64,000 nt of DNA from Miltoncostaea sp963771025 (GTDB lineage Bacteria > Actinomycetota > Thermoleophilia > Miltoncostaeales > Miltoncostaeaceae), in assembly GCA_963771025.1 (NCBI GenBank), contig CAVYRL010000007.1:13438-77437 (forward strand). Reading direction: 5' to 3'. The first letter of the stretch is position 1; each line of letters starts with the position of its first letter. Position numbers and translations under genes: made by a program. The notes under the pieces are model-generated. The model was given only the letters and a program-made list of their open reading frames with translations. It searched no databases and was not told where the DNA came from. This document shows positions 49,666 to 57,640 of the stretch, one piece after another.

Positions 49666-51168
49666 GTGAGCAACGACTATCTGGGGGCCGGCGGGCGCCT
49701 CACGGGAGGGCCGGCGTCCGAGCTCGTGCAGGCCGGCTACGGGCACGAGATCACCCACGCGGTGCGGCTGGCGCCGTGGCTCTCGGCCGCCGACCTCGCC
49801 CACGCGGTCGCGCTGGTCGAGGCGGGCGCCCTGAGGGGCGGCGACGCCGATGGCCTGCTGGAGGGCCTCCTCGCCCTGGACGCGATCCCGGGCGATGAGT
49901 TCCCCTGGCGCGCCGACCTGGGCGACGCGTTCAACTCCCGCGAGCACGAGCTGAAGGCTCGGGTCGGCGCCGCCGCGGCGGGGTGGCTGAGCGCCGGCCG
50001 ACCCCGGCGCGAGGCCTTTCGCGTCGCGCTGCGCCTGTGTGCGCGCGCGGGCAGCCTCGACCTGCACGACGCGACGCTCGACCTCGCGGCGTCGGTGGTG
50101 GACCAGGCGGAGCGCCACGCCGACGACCTCGCCGCCGACTACACGTACCTGCAGCCCGCCCAGCCGACCACCGTGGGACACCTGCTGCTGGCCTACGCAT
50201 ATCCGGCGCTGCGCGACGCCGCGCGTCTGTGGGATGCGCACGCGTGGCTCGACCTGAGCGTGGCAGGGGTGGGCGGAAGCGCCGGCTCGCGCTGGCCGCT
50301 CGACCGCGCGCGCCTGGCGGCGCTGCTCGGATGCGCGGGGGTGGTGAGCCACACCAAAGACGCGATGTGGCAGACCGACGGCTATGTCACGCTGATCTCG
50401 GCGATCGCGACGGCCGCGACCCACGGTTCCCAGCTGGGACAGGACCTGGAGATCCTGGCCAGCCAAGAGTTCGCCGCCGTCGAGTTGGCCGACCAGCACA
50501 GCCGGGCGAGCGCGCTGATGCCCCAGAAGCGCAACCCGTACGCGCTCGCGGTCATCCGCACCCAGGCCGGGATCGCCGTGGGCGACCTGACCGCGGCGCT
50601 GGTGGCCCTGCACACCGGATCGGCCCGGACCGACCACTTCCACCTGCTCAACGGCAGCGTGCCCCGCCTGCTGGACGAGGCGGTCGCCGTCACGCGGCTC
50701 GCCGCCGAGGTGGTCGCGGGGCTGACGATCGCCGTGGACCGGTGGGAGCGCGCCGCGCGCAAAGGTTTCACCGCGGCCGCGGACGTCGCCGACGTCCTCG
50801 CCGTGGAGGCGGGTCTCGACTACCGAAGCGCCCACCACGTGGTGGGCCGCGCGGTGCGGGCGCTCGTGGAGGAGGGTCTCGATCCGAGCGCTCTCACGCC
50901 GGAGCGCCTCTCCGCCGCCGCGCAGACGACTCTCGGGCGCCCGGCGGCGATCTCACCGGAGGCGCTCGCCGATGCGCTCGACCCGGCGGCCTGCGTCGCC
51001 GCCCGGCTCCAGACCGGCTCGGCGACGCCGAACGAGGTGGCGGCCATGATCGCCGAGTGCCGCGGTCTGATCGCGACCGGGCGGGGCCTCAGCGCGGCGG
51101 CGCGGGAGCGGGAGGCAGAGGCGCTGGCGGACCTGCGGGAGCGCGCGCGCGCGCTGGGTCGTCGATGA
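49666..51168 (+). CDS. argH: Argininosuccinate lyase / fumarase-superfamily lyase
   Basis: GTG 49666 is chosen from TAGTCT 7 nt upstream; the product is 500 residues. Superfamily motifs are present: GGRLTGGPASELVQAGYGHE, YTYLQPAQPTTVGHLLLAY (the T/H region), VAGVGGSAGSRWPLDRARLA, and SRASALMPQKRNPYALAVIR (GSSxMPxKxN-like loop). ArgH itself splits argininosuccinate, but the length and diverged loop leave open adenylosuccinate- or other lyase functions. Its last 80 bp overlap the convergent ECF S-component gene. Confidence 0.75.
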   Translation: MSNDYLGAGGRLTGGPASELVQAGYGHEITHAVRLAPWLSAADLAHAVALVEAGALRGGDADGLLEGLLALDAIPGDEFPWRADLGDAFNSREHELKARVGAAAAGWLSAGRPRREAFRVALRLCARAGSLDLHDATLDLAASVVDQAERHADDLAADYTYLQPAQPTTVGHLLLAYAYPALRDAARLWDAHAWLDLSVAGVGGSAGSRWPLDRARLAALLGCAGVVSHTKDAMWQTDGYVTLISAIATAATHGSQLGQDLEILASQEFAAVELADQHSRASALMPQKRNPYALAVIRTQAGIAVGDLTAALVALHTGSARTDHFHLLNGSVPRLLDEAVAVTRLAAEVVAGLTIAVDRWERAARKGFTAAADVADVLAVEAGLDYRSAHHVVGRAVRALVEEGLDPSALTPERLSAAAQTTLGRPAAISPEALADALDPAACVAARLQTGSATPNEVAAMIAECRGLIATGRGLSAAAREREAEALADLRERARALGRR

Positions 51169-51772
51169 CGATCTCGGTGCGTATCCGCAGGGCGTAGCGC
51201 CTCAGCAATCGCAGCAGGGCGGGGCCGATGGTGAGCGCCAGGACGGCGTTGCCGGTCGCGTGCGCCAGGTCGAAGGGGACGCTGCGCCCGGTGACGAGCG
51301 CGAAACTGGCCCAGCTGAGGTCGGGGCCGAATGAGGCGAGGAACCAGACGTTCATCGCCCAGCCGAACAGGAACCCCCAGGCGAAGCCGACCACCGCCAG
51401 GCCCACGGCCCGCGTGCAGAGGGGCCGCAGCAGGGCTCCGGACAGTCCGGCGAGGCCCCAGAGCGCCATCTGGGGCGGCGTCCATGGACCCTGACCGAGG
51501 AAGCTGTTGCTGAGCAGGCCGGCGATCGGGCCCACCGCGAGGCCGGCCCGCGGGCCGAGAGACGCGCCGGTGACGAGACAGATGATCGTGACCGGCTGCA
51601 CGCCGGGTAGGGGATGGAAGATCACCCGGCCGGCCGCTCCCACCGCCCCGAGCGTGGCGACCAGCGCGAGTTCCTTGGCGGCCGCGCCGTCCACGCCGCC
51701 GCGCTCGAGGGCCACCAGCCCGAGGGCGAGCAGCAGCCCGAGGCCGACGACGACGAGGGTCGCCCCGCTCAT
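51089..51772 (-). CDS. ECF transporter S component, probable cobalamin/cobalt
   Basis: ATG 51772 overlaps the ATPase stop (ATGA). The 227-residue protein has about six TM helices with VIFHPLPGVQPVTIICLVTG and LLSNSFLGQGPWTPPQMALW, typical of ECF substrate-specificity subunits, and a Pro/Ala-rich C-terminal tail. Substrate assignment rests on the cobalamin riboswitch in front of the operon. Last gene of the operon; its 3' end overlaps the convergent lyase gene by 80 bp. Confidence 0.78.
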   Translation of the reverse strand: MSGATLVVVGLGLLLALGLVALERGGVDGAAAKELALVATLGAVGAAGRVIFHPLPGVQPVTIICLVTGASLGPRAGLAVGPIAGLLSNSFLGQGPWTPPQMALWGLAGLSGALLRPLCTRAVGLAVVGFAWGFLFGWAMNVWFLASFGPDLSWASFALVTGRSVPFDLAHATGNAVLALTIGPALLRLLRRYALRIRTEIVIDDPARARAPAGPPAPLPPAPAPPR

Positions 51773-53172
51773 CCGGCCACGACCGGCTGGGCGGAGGGCG
51801 CCGGCAGCAGCCGGCCGCCGCTCATCACCAGCGCCCGGTCGCCCGCCTCGTGCGCGAACGCGGAGTCGTGGGTGGCCACCAGCACGGCGGCGCCCTCGGC
51901 GGCGCGATGGCGCAGCAGCGCGGCCAGAGCGGCCTTGCGGCCCGGGTCCATCCCGCGGGTGGGCTCGTCGAGCAGGATCACGCCGGGCCGCGCGACCAGT
52001 ACGGCGCCGAGCGCGACCCGCTCGCGCTGACCCACGGAGAGGTCCAGGGGGTGCCGGTCGGCGACGTCGTCCAGGTCGAGGGCATCGAGCATCCCGGCGA
52101 TGCGGCGAGAACGCTCGGCCTCGGGGACCGCCGTCGCCCGCAGGGCGATCGCGAGCTCCTCGTCGACGCGCTCGGTGAGCAGGTGGCGCCCGGGATCCTG
52201 GCCCACCAGGGCCAGCGAGGGGAAGCGACGCTCGGCGGGGCGGCGGGTGACGTCGGCGCCCTCGAGCACCACCGTGCCGGACTCGGGGGCATGGAGCCCG
52301 GCCATGACGCGCAGGAGGGTCGATTTGCCGCTGCCGTTGGGGCCGGAGACGACCACCACCTCGCCCGCGCGCAGCTCGAGCGAGGTGGCGCGCAGCACCG
52401 GCCGGCCCGGGTGGCTCGCGGTGATGGACTCCAGGGCCATTCGCACCGGGCCGATCGCCGGACCGCGCGTCTGCGAAGGGTGCGGCACCGTGGCCTCGTC
52501 GGGCGCGGCGAGCAGGCCGCCGCGCACGGTCAGCACCCGGTCGGCGGCGGGGCGCGCGCGGTCGGCGCGGTGCTCGGCCATCACCACCGCCGCGCCCCCC
52601 GCGGCCAGGGTGCGCAGGGTCGCCATCAGCGCGGCGGCCGCGGCGTCGTCCAGCTGAGAGGTCGGCTCGTCGAGGAGCACCACCCGGGGGCCGGGGGCGA
52701 GCACCGCGGCCAGCGCGACCCGCTGGCGCTCGCCGCCCGAGAGGTCGCCGATCTGGCGCTCGCGCAGGTGGGCCGCCCCCGCCATGTGGAGGGCCTCGCC
52801 GACGCGGCCGGGGATCAGCCGCGCCGGGATCCCCGCGCATTCGAGGCCGAAGGCGATGTCGCGCTCGACGGAGCCCAGCACGGCCTGGGCCTCGGGATCC
52901 TGGAACACCATGGCGGCGGAGCGGCAGATCAGCGCCGGTGAGGTGCGCGTGGTGTCGTGGCCGTCCACGACGACGCTCCCGGAGAGCCGGCCGCCGTGGA
53001 AGTGGGGCACCAGGCCGCAGAGCGCCCGCAGGAGCGTCGACTTGCCCTCGCCCGAAGGCCCCTCGAGCAACAGCACCTCCCCGGCCCGGACGTCGAGGTC
53101 GACACCCGCCAGGGCGGGCGTCGCCGCCCCGCCGTAGGTGAAGCGCAGTCCGCGCACGGTGGCCGCGTTCAT
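51769..53172 (-). CDS. ECF transporter fused double ATPase
   Basis: This 467-residue protein holds two ABC ATPase domains in one chain. Domain 1 (about 1-220) has Walker A EGPSGEGKST, signature LSGGERQRVALAA and Walker B RVVLLDEPTSQLD. Domain 2 (about 240-460) has SGPNGSGKST, DLSVGQRERVALGAV and VILLDEPTRGMD. This is the A1-A2 pair of an energy-coupling-factor transporter. It starts at ATG overlapping the T-component stop and is followed by the S component. Confidence 0.88.
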   Translation of the reverse strand: MNAATVRGLRFTYGGAATPALAGVDLDVRAGEVLLLEGPSGEGKSTLLRALCGLVPHFHGGRLSGSVVVDGHDTTRTSPALICRSAAMVFQDPEAQAVLGSVERDIAFGLECAGIPARLIPGRVGEALHMAGAAHLRERQIGDLSGGERQRVALAAVLAPGPRVVLLDEPTSQLDDAAAAALMATLRTLAAGGAAVVMAEHRADRARPAADRVLTVRGGLLAAPDEATVPHPSQTRGPAIGPVRMALESITASHPGRPVLRATSLELRAGEVVVVSGPNGSGKSTLLRVMAGLHAPESGTVVLEGADVTRRPAERRFPSLALVGQDPGRHLLTERVDEELAIALRATAVPEAERSRRIAGMLDALDLDDVADRHPLDLSVGQRERVALGAVLVARPGVILLDEPTRGMDPGRKAALAALLRHRAAEGAAVLVATHDSAFAHEAGDRALVMSGGRLLPAPSAQPVVAG

Positions 53173-54014
53173 CTGCGCAGCACCGCCGCGGCGCCGACCA
53201 GGGCGACCAGCGTGGCCGCGGCGACGGCCGCGGGCCCGCTCGCCAGGGGCGATGCGAGGGTCGGGTAGTAGGAGTAGCCCACCTCCCCCAGCCCGATCGC
53301 CGCCACGGCGACCGCGCACAGGGCGATGGCGATGACGAGCACGATCCGCTCGACGCGCGTGTAGCCCGGCTCGGGGATGCGGGTGCGCGGACCGGCCCCG
53401 TACCCGCGTGCGGTCATGGCCTCGGCCACGTCGAGCCCGCGGGCGAGGCTCGAGCCCAGCAGGGGCAGGGCGAGGGGCGCCGAGAGCCGGGCCCGCCGGG
53501 TCCAGCTGCCGTCGGCCAGCGCGACGCCCCGCAGGCGGGCCGTCTCGACGATCGCCCGGGCGTCGCGCTGGAGGGTCGGCATGAGCCGCGCGGCGAGGGC
53601 GCAGGTCAGCGCCGAGCGCGGCGCCACCCGGGCGACCTGGGCCTGCAGGCGATCGGCGTCCATGTGGGCCAGCAGCGCGCCGATGATCACGGCGACCGCG
53701 AACAGGCGCACCCCGATGGCGATACCGGCCACCACCTCCTCGAGCGTGACCTCCAGATCGATGATCGGGATCTCGGGGCCGCGCCAGAGGATCAGATCCC
53801 CCTCGGCCGAGACGAACGGGTTGAGGATCGCCAGGGTGATCCCGCTGATGGCGCCGCCCAGCAGGAAGAGGCGGCTCGGGCGCCCGGGGGCGGCCATGAA
53901 GAGCACGACGGCCCCGATGGCCACCGCTCCGAGCACCAGCGGGTGATCGGTGCTGAACGCGATCACGATCGCGGCCAGCCCCAAGAGGCAGAGGGGGCCC
54001 GGAGCCCTCCTCAT
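53169..54014 (-). CDS. ECF transporter T component (CbiQ/EcfT)
   Basis: This 281-residue membrane protein has five or so TM helices and the EcfT coupling motif ARG near residues 160-190 (LMPTLQRDARAIVETARLRG and EAMTARGYGAG). It couples the ATPases to the S component. ATG 54014 overlaps the stop of the preceding lipoprotein-like gene, and its own stop overlaps the next ATG. Confidence 0.87.
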   Translation of the reverse strand: MRRAPGPLCLLGLAAIVIAFSTDHPLVLGAVAIGAVVLFMAAPGRPSRLFLLGGAISGITLAILNPFVSAEGDLILWRGPEIPIIDLEVTLEEVVAGIAIGVRLFAVAVIIGALLAHMDADRLQAQVARVAPRSALTCALAARLMPTLQRDARAIVETARLRGVALADGSWTRRARLSAPLALPLLGSSLARGLDVAEAMTARGYGAGPRTRIPEPGYTRVERIVLVIAIALCAVAVAAIGLGEVGYSYYPTLASPLASGPAAVAAATLVALVGAAAVLRR

Positions 54015-54928
54015 GGGCCCTCCCGGCCCCCGGCGCGCACGGGGCGCCCCGAGCCGTCGAACGTGAGGGCGTAGCGGCCGCGCAGGATCTCGGGATGGGC
54101 GACGATCGCGTCGGCCGCGGCCCGGGCCGCCCCCGCGTCGAGGCCGGCGACCACGAAGAGGACCCCCTTCGTCGCGTCGCTGCCGGTCGCCACGGCGGCG
54201 GCCAGCGCGCGGGCGCCGGGCACCGGCTCGCGGGATCGTCCATCGGGCCCGAGCGCGACGATCCGGCCGTCCGTGATGGTGGCCGTGAGGCCGGCGGCGT
54301 CGGGGTCGGCGAGCGCGCGACGCCAGGCGGGGTCGCGCGCCGCGAGGGCGTCGCTGGCCCCGACGCGGGCCCTCCACGGCGACTGCCCCTCGGTGAGCCG
54401 GCCTCCGTCGGCGGCCAGGGCGGTCGCCAACGGCGGGTCGGCCGCGACCTCGGGGCTCCGGCCGCCGGACAGCACCAGGGGCGCCGGCCAGGCGCCGACG
54501 AGCGCGGGCGTCGAGATCAGCAGGGGCCACGCGCGGTAGTCCCACCAGATCGCGTCGCCGTCGTGGACGCGCACGTCCTTGGGACCGACCGGCGCGGCGA
54601 CGCCGTTGACGAAGAAGAACCAATCCGACCGACCGGCGCGGTCGCTCTGGTGGCCCAGCATCCCGTTGACGAACCCGCCCGCGTAGGCCGTCGTGACCTC
54701 CGTCGCGCCGCGCAGGGCGCGCATGACCGACTGGCCGGGCGCGACGCGGGTGGACAGCAGCTCGGTGGCGCCGTAGCCGGCCGTGGCGGTGAGGGTGGCG
54801 GCGGGCGCGCCCTCCGCGGGAGCGGCCTCCGAGCGGTGCTCGCAGCCGTAGGCCGACGCGAGCAGCACGACGAGCACCATGAGCGCGGGCAGGACCGCCC
54901 AGCGTGGTCGACGCACCAACTGCTCCAT
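54011..54928 (-). CDS. DUF4430 protein, candidate cobalamin-binding lipoprotein
   Basis: This 305-residue protein starts at ATG 54928. A basic n-region and hydrophobic helix end in SAYGC, a weak lipobox. Residues about 45-160 form a DUF4430-type domain (SVMRALRGATEVTTAYAGGF, then SDWFFFVNGVAAPVGPKDVR and VHDGDAIWWDYRAW), a fold related to the beta domain of transcobalamin. The C-terminal half is an unassigned alpha/beta region. As the first gene behind a cobalamin riboswitch and before an ECF transporter, it is a good candidate for external corrinoid capture. Confidence 0.72.
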   Translation of the reverse strand: MEQLVRRPRWAVLPALMVLVVLLASAYGCEHRSEAAPAEGAPAATLTATAGYGATELLSTRVAPGQSVMRALRGATEVTTAYAGGFVNGMLGHQSDRAGRSDWFFFVNGVAAPVGPKDVRVHDGDAIWWDYRAWPLLISTPALVGAWPAPLVLSGGRSPEVAADPPLATALAADGGRLTEGQSPWRARVGASDALAARDPAWRRALADPDAAGLTATITDGRIVALGPDGRSREPVPGARALAAAVATGSDATKGVLFVVAGLDAGAARAAADAIVAHPEILRGRYALTFDGSGRPVRAGGREGP

Positions 54929-54944
54929 TCTCCGAAAGCGGTGT

Positions 54945-55125
54945 CGGTGCTCGGGCGGAGGCAGGTTTCCTGGCTTCCGATCGCAGCGGCACAACGCCTT
55001 CCCAGGGTCGCCCCCAGTGGCTGGCTTCGCGCCCAGCCGTGCCGCTCCCGGTGACAGTGGCGGTACCGCGCCGGATTCCCACCGGCTTCCCTCGCGCGCC
55101 CTCACGGACGACCACCCACCCGAGA
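54945..55125 (-). ncRNA. Cobalamin riboswitch
   Basis: Reading the minus strand, conserved blocks appear in the right order: GCCGGTGGGAATCCGG, the CCACTGTCACCGGGAG region, GCCACTGGG, and the B12 box GCCAGGAAACCTGCC near 54960. The ATG of the DUF4430 gene lies about 30 nt after the last block. In known examples, bound cobalamin represses downstream expression. It controls the DUF4430-ECF operon. Confidence 0.93.
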
Positions 55126-55191
55126 CGCCCTCAGGCTATCCCCACGCCGCCCGTGGGTCGAGGGGTGAGCCGAGAAACCGAAAACCAGCGG

Positions 55192-55220
55192 TTGACACGG
55201 AAGGCGTCACTCGATTAGAA
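55192..55220 (+). promoter_or_regulatory. Promoter with consensus -35
   Basis: TTGACA (55192-55197), a 17-bp spacer and TTAGAA (55215-55220) form one of the few canonical sigma-70-like promoters in the window, facing the integrase-domain gene. Confidence 0.55.
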
Positions 55221-55285
55221 GGGTCAACCTGTCAAAAACTGCAACTTCTGTCCGATCGGTCGCGCATATTCCCACGGAGGATCCA

Positions 55286-55924
55286 CTGAACACCGACCAG
55301 ATGCCGCGACCCCCTCTCCCGTCCCCGTTGGACGATGAGCGATCGGAGCCGATGGCCGACGATCTGCTCACCCCCGAGGAAGCGAGCGCGCTGGTGCTGG
55401 CGTCGTCGGGACGCGCCCCCACCGGCCTGCGCAATCGCGCGCTGGTGGCGGTGATGTACCGCTCGGGACTCCGGCCGGGCGAAGCCCTCGGCCTGATGCC
55501 GGACGACCTCGATCTCTCCGCGCGGACGGTGATCGTGCCTCCGCGCAAGGGCGGCCGCCCACGCGTCACCGGCATCGACGCGACCACGCGCCGGCTGGTC
55601 TCGGCCTGGATCGCCCGGCGGGGCGAGCGCGGCATCGGCGAGGACCGGCCCCTTTTCTGCACCCTGGCGGGCGAGCCGCTGAAGGCCGCCTACGTCCGCG
55701 AACTGCTGCCACGGCTCGCCAAGCGGGCGGACATCCGCAAGCGGGTGCACCCGCTTGCCCTGCGCTACGCCAACGCGGCGGAGCTCGCCGAGGAGGGCGT
55801 CCCCGCCTCGATGATCGATCGTCACCTCGGCGTCGCCTCCACAGGAGGCGCACGCAGATACCGCCGCCCGATCAGCGACGACGACGTGGTGGCCGTCGTT
55901 TCGGCGAGGGTCTGGGAACTCTGA
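55286..55924 (+). CDS. Solitary tyrosine recombinase-like catalytic domain
   Basis: The product is up to 212 residues. CTG 55286 lies 5 nt after CGGAGG and is the best-supported start; ATG 55301 and ATG 55352 are alternatives. The fold has the first catalytic Arg in SGLRPGEALGL, a beta-hairpin Lys region (VPPRKGGRPRV), then HPLALRYANAAELAEEGVP, IDRHLGVAS and a Tyr in ARRYRRP. It lacks the N-terminal core-binding domain, and no att sites, transposon ends or phage genes are nearby. It may be a remnant or a regulator with an integrase-like fold. Confidence 0.65.
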   Translation: MNTDQMPRPPLPSPLDDERSEPMADDLLTPEEASALVLASSGRAPTGLRNRALVAVMYRSGLRPGEALGLMPDDLDLSARTVIVPPRKGGRPRVTGIDATTRRLVSAWIARRGERGIGEDRPLFCTLAGEPLKAAYVRELLPRLAKRADIRKRVHPLALRYANAAELAEEGVPASMIDRHLGVASTGGARRYRRPISDDDVVAVVSARVWEL

Positions 55925-55993
55925 TCCACGGGACCCCTCCGGGTCCCGGCGGTGAGGTGATCCAGTCCGGCGGCCGCCTCGTAGGCTCTCGTG

Positions 55994-56587
55994 ATGGCCA
56001 GTCCTCGACTTCCCGACGAACTCACGCGGCTCGCCGACGAGGACCTTCTGACGCTCGTGGAGCGCGGGGAGCCCGATGCCTTCGAGGTGATCTACGAGCG
56101 CCACGGCAAGGTGGCCTTCTCGCTGGCGTTCCGGTTGCTGGGGGACCGGCAGGCGGCCGAGGATCTCGTACAGGACGCGTTCCTGGCCGTGTGGCGCGGC
56201 GCGGCCGGCTACGCCTCCAACAGGGGTAGCGTCCGGACCTGGATGCTCTCGATCGTGCACAACCGTGGCGTGGATCGGCTCCGCACCGCGGCGGCCATGT
56301 CGCGTCGCCAGGACGCCCTGGAGCAGGTCGAGCTGCGCCGGCCCGACGAGCCCGACGCCGCCACGCTCGGCATCGAAAGCGCCATGGCCTCGGAGATGCG
56401 GGAGGAGCTGGGCAGCCTGCCCGACGAGCAGCTCCAGGTGCTGAAGCTCGCCTACTACGGCGGCTTCACCCACCACGAGATCGCCGACATGCTCACGCTG
56501 CCGCTCGGGACGGTGAAGAGCCGCATGCGCCTGGGACTGGAGCGGCTCCGCCGGGGAATGGGAGCGGCCGAGGTCTCGTCACCATGA
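55994..56587 (+). CDS. ECF sigma factor (SigK-like)
   Basis: This 197-residue sigma-70 family protein starts at ATG 55994, with TAGGCT 6 nt upstream. Region 2 is VERGEPDAFEVIYERHGKVA and AEDLVQDAFLAVWRGA; region 4 is LPDEQLQVLKLAYYGGFTHH and EIADMLTLPLGTVKSRMRLG. It is coupled to the anti-sigma gene by an ATGA overlap, a classic sigma/anti-sigma pair. Target regulon unknown. Confidence 0.9.
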   Translation: MASPRLPDELTRLADEDLLTLVERGEPDAFEVIYERHGKVAFSLAFRLLGDRQAAEDLVQDAFLAVWRGAAGYASNRGSVRTWMLSIVHNRGVDRLRTAAAMSRRQDALEQVELRRPDEPDAATLGIESAMASEMREELGSLPDEQLQVLKLAYYGGFTHHEIADMLTLPLGTVKSRMRLGLERLRRGMGAAEVSSP

Positions 56588-57324
56588 CCACCGAGCACGA
56601 CGCGCTGCACGACCTGCTCGCCCCCGTCGCCCTTGGTGCCGCCGACCCGACCGAGATCGCGCGCGTCGAGGCCCACGCGACCCGGTGCCCGATCTGCCGG
56701 GAAGAGCTCGAGAACCTGCGCGCAGGCGCCGCCATGCTGGCCGCGGACGTGCCGCAGGAGGAGCCGTCGCCGCGCCTCAAGGCGTCGCTGATGAGCACCG
56801 TCCGCGCGGAGGCGGCCGAGCGTGCCGCGGAGGCCGAGACGGCCTCGCCGCCCACGCGGACCCCCGTCCGCGCGGCGACCGGATGGTCGTGGCGTCGCCT
56901 GCTGGCCCCCGGACCCGCGATCGCGATCGCCTGCAGCCTCGTGGTGCTGCTGGCCGGTCTCACCATCGTCGTCCAGAGCGGATCCGACGCGCCCTCTGAG
57001 AACGTGGCCAGCGTGACCGTCTCCGGGACGTCCGACGCGCCCGGCGTGACGGGGCGGATGGTCTACGTGTCCGACGAGGGCACGGCGATCGTCAACCTCT
57101 CCAACCTGCCCCCGCTGTCACCCGGTGAGGCCTATCAGCTGTGGGTGCTGCACGACGGCACGGCGAACTCGGCCGGGTTGCTCGAGAGCACCGGGCCATC
57201 GGATGCGCGTGGCGTGGCGACCGGCCTGGCGAAGGGTGACGCGGTGGCCGTGACGGCGCAGCCGCGCACCAACCGGACCACGCCCCAGGGACCGATACTC
57301 GTGCAGGCCGCCGTCCCCGCCTGA
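56584..57324 (+). CDS. RskA-like anti-sigma factor
   Basis: This 246-residue protein has a cytosolic zinc-finger-like region (HATRCPICREELENL), one TM helix (about 117-137) and an extracytoplasmic RskA-like domain (VYVSDEGTAIVNLSNLPPLS, GEAYQLWVLHDGTANSAGLL). It would hold the sigma factor at the membrane until proteolysis releases it. It overlaps the sigma gene and ends in a hairpin that includes its stop codon. Confidence 0.9.
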   Translation: MTTEHDALHDLLAPVALGAADPTEIARVEAHATRCPICREELENLRAGAAMLAADVPQEEPSPRLKASLMSTVRAEAAERAAEAETASPPTRTPVRAATGWSWRRLLAPGPAIAIACSLVVLLAGLTIVVQSGSDAPSENVASVTVSGTSDAPGVTGRMVYVSDEGTAIVNLSNLPPLSPGEAYQLWVLHDGTANSAGLLESTGPSDARGVATGLAKGDAVAVTAQPRTNRTTPQGPILVQAAVPA

Positions 57325-57334
57325 GGCGGACGGC
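57310..57334 (+). terminator. Hairpin terminator at the anti-sigma gene end
   Basis: GCCGTC and CGCC pair with GGCG and GACGGC around a TGA loop, with a two-base bulge. The loop is the stop codon of the gene. Confidence 0.5.
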
Positions 57335-57342
57335 GCCCTGGC

Positions 57343-57561
57343 CTACTTGATCGGGCGCACCGACGGGGTCGTGCGCCGGCGGCGCAGTGAGCGCAGGAAC
57401 AGGCGCAGGCGTCCCCCGTGCCCGCTGACGCCGGTCTCGAGCTCGACGCCCCGGAGGGGACCTGAGGTGATGCGGATGGCGGCCACGGGGGTGTGGTTCG
57501 CTGCCCGCCCGCCGCCTCCTGCCGACGAGGTGGCACAGCAACGGGGGATGACGCCCCTCAC
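57343..57561 (-). CDS. Possible small basic protein
   Basis: A 72-residue minus-strand frame (MRGVIPRCCATSSAGGGGRA ... SLRRRRTTPSVRPIK) begins at GTG 57561, 2 nt after a TACGAT hexamer at 57564-57569. That spacing is too short for a leaderless start, so the true start may differ. It is poorly supported. Confidence 0.28.
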   Translation of the reverse strand: MRGVIPRCCATSSAGGGGRAANHTPVAAIRITSGPLRGVELETGVSGHGGRLRLFLRSLRRRRTTPSVRPIK

Positions 57562-57640
57562 CGATCGTATGGTTCTGGCGTATGACGTACCGGGTGCGGT
57601 CTAACCCGACAGGGGTGATGCGCGAGCGGCGCGCCGTCGC

